64,000 nt of DNA from Kingella oralis (lineage in GTDB: Bacteria > Pseudomonadota > Gammaproteobacteria > Burkholderiales > Neisseriaceae): assembly GCF_014054985.1 (NCBI RefSeq), contig NZ_CP059569.1, positions 2,232,001 through 2,296,000 of the forward strand, in the 5' to 3' direction. Positions 25,940 through 34,568 of this stretch are shown piece by piece (position 1 is the stretch's first letter; every line of letters starts with the position of its first letter). Both the position numbers and the translations under genes were made by a program. The notes below the pieces were generated by a model that saw nothing but the letters and a program-made list of their open reading frames with translations, was not told where the DNA came from and made no database searches.

Positions 25940-26003
25940 TCTCGTGTCTGTGTTTCACATGAAACATAGATTGGTTTTAATTATTTGCAAAAGAAAAAAC
26001 AAA

Positions 26004-26459
26004 GTGAACATTTCTCTACCAATAGAAGCAAAAGATATTCAAAAACTGATTCCTCACCGTTTTCCATTCATGCTGATTGACCGTATCACAGCGTTTGAAA
26101 GCGGAAAATCGCTTACGGCAATTAAAAACGTAACCATGAATGAGCCGCAGTTTGTGGGGCATTTTCCTGAATATCCTGTTATGCCCGGTGTGTTGATTAT
26201 TGAAGCGATGGCACAAGCATGTGGCGCATTGGCTATTTTGACCGAAGGCGGGCGCAATCCTGATGAGATTTATTTCTTTGCGGGGATTGATAATGCACGA
26301 TTCAAACGCCAAGTTATTCCTGCTGATCAGCTTGTTTTTGAGATTGAGCTGCTGCAAAGCAAGCGGGGTATCGGCAAGTTTAAAGCTGTTGCAAAAGTGA
26401 ATGGCGAGTTGGCGGTTGAGGCGGAAATTATGTGTGCTAAACGCAAAGTGGAAAAATAA
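26004..26459 (+). CDS. fabZ: 3-hydroxyacyl-ACP dehydratase FabZ
   Basis: Dehydrates beta-hydroxyacyl-ACP in fatty acid synthesis and influences lipid A supply. From the GTG at 26004 it is 151 aa, matching the family (about 149), and aligns with the N-terminus NISLPIEAKDIQKLIPHRFP. The catalytic His is in FVGHFPEYPVMPGVLIIEAM with Glu in the same segment. The frame is open back to 25944 (ATG 25959 is another option), but those residues have no counterpart. The ribosome site is weak. lpxA follows; the usual neighbour lpxD is 16 kb away. Confidence 0.92.
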   Translation: MNISLPIEAKDIQKLIPHRFPFMLIDRITAFESGKSLTAIKNVTMNEPQFVGHFPEYPVMPGVLIIEAMAQACGALAILTEGGRNPDEIYFFAGIDNARFKRQVIPADQLVFEIELLQSKRGIGKFKAVAKVNGELAVEAEIMCAKRKVEK

Positions 26460-26533
26460 TACCAAGTCATAAAACGAACTGGCGGGGTTGGTTTATTGCT
26501 TCAAACAGCTTGTTTTTTGAATGAGTATTTGAG

Positions 26534-26570
26534 TTTTCAGGCTGCCTAATCCATCTAGGCAGCCTGAAAA
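26534..26570. terminator. DUS inverted pair between fabZ and lpxA
   Basis: TTTTCAGGCTGCCTA (26534-26548) and TAGGCAGCCTGAAAA (26556-26570) give a 15-bp stem with a 7-base loop. A strong terminator here would uncouple lpxA from fabZ, unlike their joint transcription in other species. Confidence 0.65.
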
Positions 26571-26598
26571 AGACAAATTAAACAATAGCGAGAGTATT

Positions 26599-27375
26599 AT
26601 GTCTTTAATCCACAAAACAGCCATCATAGACCCCAAAGCTGAATTAGATAGCAGTGTGAAAGTGGGTGCTTATTCCGTTATTGGCGCAAATGTGCAAATT
26701 GATGCAGGCACGGAAATTGGCGCACATACTGTGATTGAAGGGCATACGATAATAGGTCAAAACAATAAAATTTTCCAATTCGCCAGTTTGGGTGCGCAGC
26801 CGCAGGATAAAAAATACTGCAATGAGCCTACTAAGCTTATTATTGGTAATGGCAACACCATTCGTGAATTCACAACATTTAACACCGGCACGGTTACAGG
26901 CATCGGCGAAACGCGGATTGGCGATGATAATTGGATTATGGCGTATTGCCATTTAGCGCACGATTGTGTTGTGGGAAATCATACTATTTTTGCCAATAAT
27001 GCATCGCTTGCAGGGCATGTAACCATTGGCGATTATGTGGTGTTGGGCGGTTATACTTTGGTGTTTCAATTTTGCCGTATTGGAGCATATGCCATGACAG
27101 CATTTGCCGCAGGCGTGCATAAAGATGTCCCCCCTTATTTTATGGCGGCGGGTTATCGCGCTGAACCGGCGGGTTTAAACAGCGAAGGAATGCGGCGTAA
27201 CGGTTTTTCGGCAGAACAAATTTCGCTGGTTAAACAGGCCTATAAGGTTTTATATATGCAAGATTTAGGCTTAGACGAAGCAAAAGCGAAAATTGCAGAA
27301 ATGGCTAAAACCAATTCGGAATTGCAAATTTTGCATGAATTTATTGCGGCATCACAACGCGGCATTATTCGTTAA
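26599..27375 (+). CDS. lpxA: UDP-N-acetylglucosamine O-acyltransferase
   Basis: First step of lipid A synthesis: transfers a hydroxyacyl chain to UDP-GlcNAc. It has 258 aa. The left-handed beta helix is visible from residue 1 (IHKTAIIDPKAELDSSVKVG), with catalytic His in MAYCHLAHDCVVGNH. A C-terminal helical domain follows VNSEG-like NSEGMRRNGFS. Full length. GCGAGAG precedes the ATG. The initiator tRNA lies directly downstream. Confidence 0.96.
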   Translation: MSLIHKTAIIDPKAELDSSVKVGAYSVIGANVQIDAGTEIGAHTVIEGHTIIGQNNKIFQFASLGAQPQDKKYCNEPTKLIIGNGNTIREFTTFNTGTVTGIGETRIGDDNWIMAYCHLAHDCVVGNHTIFANNASLAGHVTIGDYVVLGGYTLVFQFCRIGAYAMTAFAAGVHKDVPPYFMAAGYRAEPAGLNSEGMRRNGFSAEQISLVKQAYKVLYMQDLGLDEAKAKIAEMAKTNSELQILHEFIAASQRGIIR

Positions 27376-27412
27376 ACGGTTTTCAGGCTGCCTGAAAATA
27401 AACATAAAGAAT

Positions 27413-27441
27413 TTGACAGCTAAATTAATATGGCGTATAGT
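27413..27441 (+). promoter_or_regulatory. Promoter of the initiator tRNA gene
   Basis: TTGACA (27413-27418), 17-bp spacer, TATAGT (27436-27441), then a GC-rich discriminator (TCGCCC). This is a near-perfect sigma70 promoter; the GC-rich discriminator is typical of stringently controlled stable-RNA genes. Confidence 0.85.
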
Positions 27442-27453
27442 TCGCCCTTCTGA

Positions 27454-27530
<77 letters not shown>

Positions 27531-27536
27531 AATTTC

Positions 27537-27567
27537 AACCGCTTGGTATTCCAAGCGGTTTTGTTTT
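27537..27567 (+). terminator. Terminator of the initiator tRNA
   Basis: AACCGCTTGG (27537-27546) pairs with CCAAGCGGTT (27551-27560) around TATT and is followed by TTGTTTT. Confidence 0.85.
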
Positions 27568-27640
27568 ATCTTTCAAGGTTTGATTGATACATGTCAGGTA
27601 TAATGAGCACTCTTTGTGCTGCTTTTTTGCGGAATGGATT

Positions 27641-28471
27641 ATGTTACCCAGCGATGAAATTATTATTCATGGCACAACCAGTAATGGCAAGGTGTTTCGT
27701 CCCAGCGATTGGGCAGAACGGTTGTGCGGTATTCTTTCGTCGTTTGGCAAAGATAATCAATCGTCGCATCAAGAATGGGTGCGACCTGTATTATTGAATA
27801 AAGTCCGTTGTGTAGAGGTTTCGCCCAGCCTTGAAGAAATTAATCCCGGCATGTTCCGTTTTTTGATGGACTTTGCGGCGGATAATGATTTGCAGATTAT
27901 GCGTGGTTCGGATTTTTACTCTCATCGGCAGCCTGAAAATCAACTTACAGAGTCTGTTAAAGATAACAATAAATCCATTGTTGAAGAAAAAGCAGAACAA
28001 TCTATTGAAAAAGCAGAAGAACCAACCAGCCATGTGCGTGAAATTTTGCCCAAAGAAACGGCAAGTGTATTTGCTGCATTGAGCGTGTTGCGCCCCACGC
28101 TTAATGACATCAACCAATTTGTAGAGCAAGTGAATAATGTGCAACGTGCGCAAGGCTATCGCTTGCTTGGATTGTTTGAAGCAGGAAAAACCAACGCGGT
28201 TGCTGTATGCGGGTTTCGTGAAAAAACCGATTTGGTTAGCGGGCGGCACATTCATATTGATGATTTGATTACCATCCCCCAAAGTCGCCGTTGCGGTTAT
28301 GCTTCGCGGCTGTTGGATAAAGTGCATCAAATTGCTGCGGAACAAGGTATCACGCAAATTCATGTTGATTGTCATGTGGGCAGCGAGCGAACGATTGCTC
28401 ATCGCGTTTATTTTCAACAAGGCTTTGAAATTCAATCGTACCACTTTGTTTGCCAAACCCGTTTAGATTAA
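27641..28471 (+). CDS. DUF3579 domain fused to GNAT acetyltransferase
   Basis: 276 aa from ATG 27641. Residues 1-95 match DUF3579, a small beta-proteobacterial domain of unknown function (IIIHGTTSNGKVFRPSDWAE, PGMFRFLMDFAADNDLQI). A Lys/Glu-rich linker (about 105-140, beginning with a DUS read as RQPEN) leads to a GNAT domain with acetyl-CoA loop QSRRCGYASRLL and C-terminal YFQQGFEIQSYHFVC. GNAT enzymes acetylate amines from acetyl-CoA; the substrate is unknown. DUF3579 is usually stand-alone in other beta-proteobacteria, so the fusion is notable. Upstream in-frame residues (from 27584) are rejected. Confidence 0.82.
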   Translation: MLPSDEIIIHGTTSNGKVFRPSDWAERLCGILSSFGKDNQSSHQEWVRPVLLNKVRCVEVSPSLEEINPGMFRFLMDFAADNDLQIMRGSDFYSHRQPENQLTESVKDNNKSIVEEKAEQSIEKAEEPTSHVREILPKETASVFAALSVLRPTLNDINQFVEQVNNVQRAQGYRLLGLFEAGKTNAVAVCGFREKTDLVSGRHIHIDDLITIPQSRRCGYASRLLDKVHQIAAEQGITQIHVDCHVGSERTIAHRVYFQQGFEIQSYHFVCQTRLD

Positions 28472-28534
28472 CAACATATCCGTTTTCAGGCTGCCTAGAA
28501 TGATATTTAAGGCAGCCTGAAACCATTATCCTTT

Positions 28535-30397
28535 ATGAAAAACACTAAATTCTTAACCAAAATATTCGCTTGGTTTGAAAGCCGAGTGGAACCTTATCCC
28601 GAAGCAACGCCCATTACACCTTCCAAAGGTTTGTTCCGCTTTATTTGGAGCAATTTGGAAGGGGTGCGCGTGTGGATATTTGTGCTGGCGATTTTGACCG
28701 CAGGCATCGGCATTATGGAAGCGCTGCTGTTTCAATTCATGGGCAAACTTGTGGACTGGCTTGGAAAATTCACACCAGAAACATTGTTCGCTGAAAAAGG
28801 CTGGGCGCTGTTCGGCATGGTTGCAATGATGGTATTTGCCGTGTTGTGGCATTTTGTTGCGTCTAATGTGCGCTTGCAAACCTTGCAAGGCGTGTTCCCG
28901 ATGCGCTTGCGTTGGAATTTTCACCGCTTGATGCTGAACCAATCGCTCGGGTTTTATCAGGATGAATTTGCGGGGCGCGTATCCGCCAAAGTGATGCAAA
29001 CCGCGCTTGCCGTGCGCGATGTGGTGATGACCATCGCCGATATGGTGATTTACATTTTTGTGTATTTTTTGACTTCCGGGCTGATTCTGGCGGCAATGGA
29101 TGGTTGGTTGCTTGTGCCGTTTGCCTTGTGGATAGTGTCGTTCGCGCTGATGATGAAGCTGTTGATGCCGAAGCTTGGCAAAACGGCGCAGGCACAAGCG
29201 GATGCGCGCAGCCTGATGACGGGGCGCATTACCGATGCCTATTCCAATATTGCTACCGTGAAACTCTTTTCGCACGGCGCACGCGAAGCCCGTTACGCCA
29301 AGCAGTCTATGGACGAATTTATGGTAACTGTGTACGCCCAAATGCGGCTTGCCACGCTGTTGCACACTTGGAGTTTCATTATTAACTCATCGCTCACGTT
29401 ATCCACCGCCGCGCTGGGTGTGTGGCTGTGGCATGGCGGACACGTTGGCGCAGGGGCGGTTGCTACCGCCACCGCCATGGCATTGCGGCTCAATGGCTTG
29501 TCGCAATTTATCATGTGGGAGTCGGCACGGCTGTTTGAAAATGTCGGCACAGTGTCGGACGGCATGACGACCTTGTCTAAACCGCAAACTATTTTGGATA
29601 AACCTGCCGCATTGCCGTTAAAAGTGGAACAGGGCAACATCAGTTTCAGCCACGTTGATTTTTCTTACGAAGCGGGCAAACCCTTGCTAAATGGCTTCAA
29701 TCTGAACATCAAGGCAGGCGAAAAAGTCGGCTTAATCGGACGCAGCGGCGCAGGCAAATCCACCATTGTGAACTTACTGTTGCGCTTTTATGAGCCGCAA
29801 AGTGGCACAATTGAAATTGACGGGCAAAACATCAACGACATCACACAAGAAAGCCTGCGCGCCCAAATCGGCTTGGTAACACAAGATACCAGCCTGCTGC
29901 ATCGCTCCGTGCGCGACAATATTGTGTACGGCAGGCCCGAAGCCACCGACGAAGAAATGTTTCAGGCTGCCAAACGCGCCGAAGCCGCTGACTTTATCCC
30001 CAATTTGTCAGATGCAAAAGGCAGAACAGGCTACGATGCCCATGTTGGCGAGCGTGGCGTGAAATTATCGGGCGGACAACGCCAACGTATTGCCATCGCC
30101 CGTGTGATGCTTAAAGATGCACCGATTTTGCTATTGGACGAAGCGACCAGTGCGTTGGATAGCGAAGTGGAAGCGGCAATCCAAGAAAGCTTGGATAAAA
30201 TGATGGAAGGCAAAACCGTAATCGCAATTGCCCACAGGTTATCCACAATCGCCGCCATGGACAGATTAATTGTGCTAGATAAAGGGCGAATCGTGGAAGA
30301 AGGTACGCACGCAGAACTGTTGGCAAACAACGGGTTATATGCCAAATTATGGGCGCATCAGAGCGGCGGATTTTTGCCCGAACAAGTGGAACACTAA
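28535..30397 (+). CDS. ABC exporter, fused permease and ATPase (type IV)
   Basis: 620-aa half-transporter. The N-terminal six-helix membrane domain (about 45-330) is followed by an ATPase with Walker A GRSGAGKSTIV, signature KLSGGQRQR and Walker B ILLLDEATSALD plus the H-loop IAHRLSTI. It probably forms a homodimer exporting lipid, peptide or drug. All ATPase motifs are intact. It follows a DUS pair and is monocistronic. The cargo cannot be deduced; MsbA-type lipid export is less likely given the N-terminal extension. Confidence 0.9.
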   Translation: MKNTKFLTKIFAWFESRVEPYPEATPITPSKGLFRFIWSNLEGVRVWIFVLAILTAGIGIMEALLFQFMGKLVDWLGKFTPETLFAEKGWALFGMVAMMVFAVLWHFVASNVRLQTLQGVFPMRLRWNFHRLMLNQSLGFYQDEFAGRVSAKVMQTALAVRDVVMTIADMVIYIFVYFLTSGLILAAMDGWLLVPFALWIVSFALMMKLLMPKLGKTAQAQADARSLMTGRITDAYSNIATVKLFSHGAREARYAKQSMDEFMVTVYAQMRLATLLHTWSFIINSSLTLSTAALGVWLWHGGHVGAGAVATATAMALRLNGLSQFIMWESARLFENVGTVSDGMTTLSKPQTILDKPAALPLKVEQGNISFSHVDFSYEAGKPLLNGFNLNIKAGEKVGLIGRSGAGKSTIVNLLLRFYEPQSGTIEIDGQNINDITQESLRAQIGLVTQDTSLLHRSVRDNIVYGRPEATDEEMFQAAKRAEAADFIPNLSDAKGRTGYDAHVGERGVKLSGGQRQRIAIARVMLKDAPILLLDEATSALDSEVEAAIQESLDKMMEGKTVIAIAHRLSTIAAMDRLIVLDKGRIVEEGTHAELLANNGLYAKLWAHQSGGFLPEQVEH

Positions 30398-30407
30398 GCA
30401 CAAAAAA

Positions 30408-30452
30408 GTAGGCAGCCTAAAAACCTATCCACAGTTTCAGGCTGCTTTTTTA
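30408..30452 (+). terminator. Terminator after the ABC exporter
   Basis: GGCAGCCTAAAAACC and a facing TTTCAGGCTGCTTTTTT form a degenerate DUS hairpin ending in T6, about 10 bp after the stop. Confidence 0.6.
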
Positions 30453-30659
30453 TAGTTGTAAAAGGTATCCAAATTATTAAAAAAGGATATGTGTGGCGAT
30501 AAGATTTAAAACAACCAATTGAAGTAAATAAAAATAAAGAAAAGTTAATAGTGCAAAGTTTTCTAAAAATGAGGGATTGGCAGCTGTTTCAGGCAGCCTG
30601 AAAAGCGTAATTTTGGTATGATGTTGCTTTAAGTTATCCACATTAGGCAGCCTGAAAAC

Positions 30660-31193
30660 ATGATGAAATTTAAATGGTTGGTATGCCTTGCAGCAGCAAG
30701 TTTCATCCACAGCGTCCATGCTGAAACCGTAAACACGAGCGCAGAAGCGGCATCTGAACCCGCTTCTGCTTCTATGGTTGCGCCTATTCCTGCCAGCGTG
30801 CCACAAGCGATTGATGATGAGATTAGCCGTGTGTGGAAAGATTCCAGCCAGCTGTTTAACGATACGGTTTTGCTGCCGCCTGTTTCTGATATGGCTGCGG
30901 ATAACAAGGTACAAGCCAATTTACGTAACCAAGTGGCGGCACTTCACACTAATACGCGCATTCCCAGCCAGCTTGCCAAAGTTGTATCGCTGTCTGAACC
31001 GAAAAAATTAACACAGCGCGAAGTGTTGCAACAGGAAATCAGCCGCGAAAAAAATGCGCTTTTAGCCGCGCAAAATAATTTGGTTAAAGCAGGCAAAGCG
31101 AAAAATGATGCGGCGATTAAACGCTTTGGTATGCAAGTGGCTGACCGTATTAGAAATATGCAGGCGTTGCAAGAAGAATTGCGCCGTTATTAG
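30660..31193 (+). CDS. Secreted protein, unknown, C-terminus at a MITE-like insertion
   Basis: 177 aa. Signal peptide about 1-21 (ending VHA), an Ala/Ser/Pro-rich segment to about 45, then a helical region rich in Lys, Gln and Asn (REVLQQEISREKNALLAAQN) likely to form a coiled coil. No family recognised. The stop codon TAG is made of the TA target plus the first G of the 161-bp palindromic element that follows, so the original protein may have been longer. The start directly follows a DUS. Confidence 0.6.
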   Translation: MMKFKWLVCLAAASFIHSVHAETVNTSAEAASEPASASMVAPIPASVPQAIDDEISRVWKDSSQLFNDTVLLPPVSDMAADNKVQANLRNQVAALHTNTRIPSQLAKVVSLSEPKKLTQREVLQQEISREKNALLAAQNNLVKAGKAKNDAAIKRFGMQVADRIRNMQALQEELRRY

Positions 31194-31353
31194 GGACTGT
31201 TGATAATCAACATTTTGGCGGATTTTTCGCCCTAAAACGGCATCTGCCGCGTTAAAAATACTCGCCAATGGATGGCATTGGCTCGCATTTTTGCCTTGCA
31301 TCTGCCATTTTATGACGCAAAATTCACTTCAAAAGTTGAATATCAGCAGCCCC
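31193..31353. mobile_element. MITE-like 161-bp imperfect palindrome with TA target duplication
   Basis: Begins GGGACTGTTGATAATCAAC and ends, in reverse complement, GGGGCTGCTGATATTCAAC. Both ends are flanked by TA. The terminal repeats extend inward, and GCCAATG/CATTGGC sits at the centre, so nearly the whole element folds as one long hairpin. There is no coding capacity. TA duplication suggests mobilisation by an IS630/Tc1-type transposase, but no such gene is in the window. Its ends and palindromic form fit a MITE. Confidence 0.7.
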
Positions 31354-31453
31354 TAGGCAGCCTGAAAATAGGAATAGCTAAACAAATCAATCAGATTATT
31401 GTTATAATAGCAGCCATTATCATTGTGTATTTGTTTAGTTGAAAGGACGAAAA

Positions 31454-31648
31454 ATGAATTCATCAGAAGGTCAAGAAGCGTTGGAATCTATGGTTGGGCA
31501 AATGCTGGTTGCCAAATTGAAAAAATTGGGCGCGCAAGAGCATAAAGTCGACCAAATTGTGGCTTCGCTTTCGTTTGAGGATATTCGCAAATGCTTGCCG
31601 CTTACCGATGATGATTTGAAAAAAGCGTTTGCCAAATTATTTGCCTAA
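31454..31648 (+). CDS. Small acidic/basic helical protein, unknown
   Basis: 64 aa from ATG 31454, preceded by GAAAGGACG. TATAAT at 31403-31408 is a likely -10. Sequence is amphipathic and probably all-helical (ESMVGQMLVAKLKKLGAQEH, LTDDDLKKAFAKLF). No signal or membrane segment. I do not recognise the family. Good ribosome site, promoter and a following terminator argue that it is real. Confidence 0.6.
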   Translation: MNSSEGQEALESMVGQMLVAKLKKLGAQEHKVDQIVASLSFEDIRKCLPLTDDDLKKAFAKLFA

Positions 31649-31654
31649 ATTGAT

Positions 31655-31693
31655 TTTCAGGCTGCCTAGAATGGTTTTAGGCAGCTTTTTTAT
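31655..31693 (+). terminator. Degenerate DUS terminator before polA
   Basis: CAGGCTGCCTA and TAGGCAGCTTTTTT face each other; the distal DUS is cut short and replaced by a T tract, making a standard intrinsic terminator from a DUS pair. Confidence 0.65.
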
Positions 31694-31710
31694 TGATGTT
31701 GAATATTAAA

Positions 31711-34488
31711 ATGACCACAAAAACCTTACTCTTGGTGGACGGCTCGTCCTATCTTTATCGCGCGTTTTACGCCATGACTCATCTTTCTGCGCCTGATGGC
31801 ACGCCAACCAACGCGGTTTACGGCGTATTGAATATGCTGCGCCGTTTGCGTGCAGAAACCCCGCATGATTATTGCGCTTGCGTGTTTGATGCCAAAGGCA
31901 AAAATTTCCGCCACGCGCTGTTTCCTGATTACAAAGCCACGCGCCCGCCCATGCCTGATGATTTGCGCCCGCAAGCCGATATGCTGCCTGATTTGGTGGA
32001 ATTGATGGGCTGGAAGGTATTGAAAATCAGCGATGTAGAAGCGGATGATGTGATTGGCACGCTGGCAAAGCAGGCTGAAAGTGCGGATATGAATGTGATT
32101 ATATCCACAGGCGATAAAGACATGGCACAGCTTGTGAGCGAGCGCATCACGCTGGTGAATACCATGAAAAATGAAACGCTGGATGAAGCGGGCGTGTTCA
32201 ACAAATTTGGTGTACATCCTAATCAGATTCGCGATTTTTTGGCACTGATGGGTGATAAAGTGGATAACGTGCCTGGGGTGGAAAAATGTGGCGAAAAAAC
32301 GGCGGCAAAATGGTTGGCGGAATTTGGTTCTCTGCAAAATATTATGAATAAAGCAGATGAATTTAAAGGAAAAATTGGGGAAAATCTGCGTGCTGCTTTG
32401 CCACAACTGCCTTTATCGTATGAATTGGTAACGATTAAAACCGATGTTGATTTGTTTAGCGAATTGCCCAATGGCATGGATGATTTGCGCCGCAACGCGC
32501 CTAAATGGGCACAGCTTGCGGTGCATTTTCGTGAGCTGGGGTTTAAAACTTGGTTAAAAGAAGCAGAAAATCAATTATCTAGCCAAGTAAGTGATGATTT
32601 ATTTGCAGCGGATGATGTGGGCACGCAAGCTGCGTTTGATGCGCAAAGGCAGCCTGAAATCATACTTGCTCCTAAGCCTGAAAAGCTGAGTTATCAAGCA
32701 GTTATCAATCAAACGCAGTTGGATGAATTGCTCAGAAAATTATCCACAGCCGAGCAAATTGGCTTGGATACTGAAACCACATCGCTAGACCCAATGAATG
32801 CGCGGCTGGTGGGTATCAGCATGGCTTTTGCCGCAGGCGAAGCGGTGTATATTCCGATTAATCACACATTTGCTGAGCAGCAATTAAGCTGGGAAACGCT
32901 GTTAGGCAGCCTGAAACCATATTTGGAAAGCAAAACGTTATTAAAAATTGGGCAAAACCTAAAATATGACCAACACGTTTTTGCTAATCATGGCATTCAA
33001 TTGCAAGGAATTGCAGGCGATGCGATGTTAGCTTCCTATGTGTTGGAAAGCCATTTGGGGCATGGTTTGGATGAATTAGCACAACGTTGGCTGGGCTTGG
33101 AAACGATTACTTATGAAAGTTTGTGCGGCAAGGGCGCGAAGCAAATTTCGTTTGCTGATGTTTCGGTTGAGCAGGCAACGGAATATGCTTGCCAAGATGC
33201 TGATTTTGCGTTGCGCATTGAAGCGCATTTAAAAGCGCAGATGAGCGATGAGCAGCGCAAAATGTATGAAGAAATGGAATTACCTGTGGCGCAGGTGTTG
33301 TTTCACATGGAACGTAATGGCGTGCTGATTGATCGCGCGGAATTGGCGCAGCAAAGCGCGGAATTGGGTGCGGAATTGTTGAAACTAGAACAGCAAGCCT
33401 ATGATTTAGCAGGACAACCGTTTAACTTGAATTCGCCCAAGCAGTTGCAAGAAATCTTGTTTACAAAATTAGGCATTCCAACCAAAGGCTTAAAGAAAAC
33501 CAGCACGGGCAGTATATCCACTAACGAAGCGGTGTTGGAACAACTGGCGATGGATTATCCTTTGCCAAAAATCATCTTGCAAAATCGCAGTTTGGCAAAA
33601 CTCAAATCTACCTACACCGATAAGCTGCCTGAAATGATTAACCCTAACACGCATCGTATCCACACGAATTATGCGCAAGCGGTGGCGATTACGGGGCGGC
33701 TAGCAAGCAATAATCCCAATCTGCAAAATATTCCCATCCGCACTAGCGAAGGGCGGCGCGTGCGCCGAGCGTTTATTGCGCCTGAAAACAGCGTGATTGT
33801 GTCTGCCGATTATTCGCAAATCGAACTGCGCATCATGGCGCATTTAAGCGGCGACGCAACGCTGATTGAGGCGTTTAAAAATGGCGAAGACGTGCACCGC
33901 CGCACCGCCGCCGAAGTGTTTGGCATGCAGCCTGAAAACATTACGCCCGAGCAACGCCGTTACGCCAAAACGATTAACTTTGGCTTGATTTACGGCATGA
34001 GCAGCTATGGCTTGGCAAAATCGCTGGGGATTGATAACGCGTCTGCCGATATGTTTATCAAACGCTATTTTGCACGTTACACGGGCGTGGCGGATTATAT
34101 GCAGCGCACCAAAGAGCAGGCGGCAGATTTGGGCTATGTGGAAACGCTGTTTGGGCGGCGGTTGTATCTGCCTGATATTCACGCAAAAAATGCGCAGGCA
34201 CGCGCAGGAGCGGAACGCGCCGCCATCAATGCGCCGATGCAGGGCACCGCTTCCGATTTAATCAAACGCGCCATGATTGCGGTGGATGATTTCTTACTTT
34301 CAGGCAGCCTGAAAACGCGTTTGACCATGCAAGTGCACGATGAATTGGTGTTGGAAGTGCCCAAAAGCGAACAAGAACGGATTGTGCAAAATATCCCTGC
34401 GCTGATGGCAAGCGTGGGCAAAGGTGTGCTGGATGTGCCGCTGGTTGCCGAAGTGGGTATAGGCAAAAATTGGGACGACGCGCATTAA
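31711..34488 (+). CDS. polA: DNA polymerase I
   Basis: Repair and Okazaki-fragment polymerase, 925 aa. The 5'-nuclease domain runs about 1-300 (LLLVDGSSYLYRAFYAM, STGDKDMAQLV, GDKVDNVPGV), the 3'-5' exonuclease-like domain about 310-510 (GLDTETTSLDP), and the polymerase domain to the end (VSADYSQIELR, INFGLIYGMSSYGLA, MQVHDELVLEVP). Exonuclease acidic residues appear present. The start at ATG 31711 aligns with family N-termini; TTG 31693 and ATG 31696 are in-frame alternatives. Several DUS are coding (RQPEII, GSLKPY, GSLKTR). G/T-rich coding strand. Confidence 0.96.
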   Translation: MTTKTLLLVDGSSYLYRAFYAMTHLSAPDGTPTNAVYGVLNMLRRLRAETPHDYCACVFDAKGKNFRHALFPDYKATRPPMPDDLRPQADMLPDLVELMGWKVLKISDVEADDVIGTLAKQAESADMNVIISTGDKDMAQLVSERITLVNTMKNETLDEAGVFNKFGVHPNQIRDFLALMGDKVDNVPGVEKCGEKTAAKWLAEFGSLQNIMNKADEFKGKIGENLRAALPQLPLSYELVTIKTDVDLFSELPNGMDDLRRNAPKWAQLAVHFRELGFKTWLKEAENQLSSQVSDDLFAADDVGTQAAFDAQRQPEIILAPKPEKLSYQAVINQTQLDELLRKLSTAEQIGLDTETTSLDPMNARLVGISMAFAAGEAVYIPINHTFAEQQLSWETLLGSLKPYLESKTLLKIGQNLKYDQHVFANHGIQLQGIAGDAMLASYVLESHLGHGLDELAQRWLGLETITYESLCGKGAKQISFADVSVEQATEYACQDADFALRIEAHLKAQMSDEQRKMYEEMELPVAQVLFHMERNGVLIDRAELAQQSAELGAELLKLEQQAYDLAGQPFNLNSPKQLQEILFTKLGIPTKGLKKTSTGSISTNEAVLEQLAMDYPLPKIILQNRSLAKLKSTYTDKLPEMINPNTHRIHTNYAQAVAITGRLASNNPNLQNIPIRTSEGRRVRRAFIAPENSVIVSADYSQIELRIMAHLSGDATLIEAFKNGEDVHRRTAAEVFGMQPENITPEQRRYAKTINFGLIYGMSSYGLAKSLGIDNASADMFIKRYFARYTGVADYMQRTKEQAADLGYVETLFGRRLYLPDIHAKNAQARAGAERAAINAPMQGTASDLIKRAMIAVDDFLLSGSLKTRLTMQVHDELVLEVPKSEQERIVQNIPALMASVGKGVLDVPLVAEVGIGKNWDDAH

Positions 34489-34520
34489 ACGGCATACCGA
34501 TACGCCCTAGCCGCGCAGCA

Positions 34521-34549
34521 AAAAAGGTATCCCAAACGGATACCTTTTT
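34521..34549. terminator. Bidirectional terminator between polA and thiB
   Basis: AAAAAGGTATCC (34521-34532) and GGATACCTTTTT (34538-34549) form a 12-bp perfect stem with a five-base loop, between two convergent genes. Confidence 0.8.
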
Positions 34550-34568
34550 GTTTTCAGGCTGCCTCAAA

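Noticed and set aside
28535..30397. msbA as the identity of the ABC exporter
   Set aside because: The ATPase motifs are generic and the N-terminal 40 residues do not match MsbA; lipid A genes nearby are not adjacent enough to decide.
30660..31193. Adhesin or autotransporter fragment
   Set aside because: It has a signal peptide and helical region, but no passenger repeats, YadA anchor or barrel; left as unknown.
31693..31710. Upstream TTG/ATG starts of polA
   Set aside because: They fall in the T tract of a terminator, and the added residues are not shared with PolA proteins.
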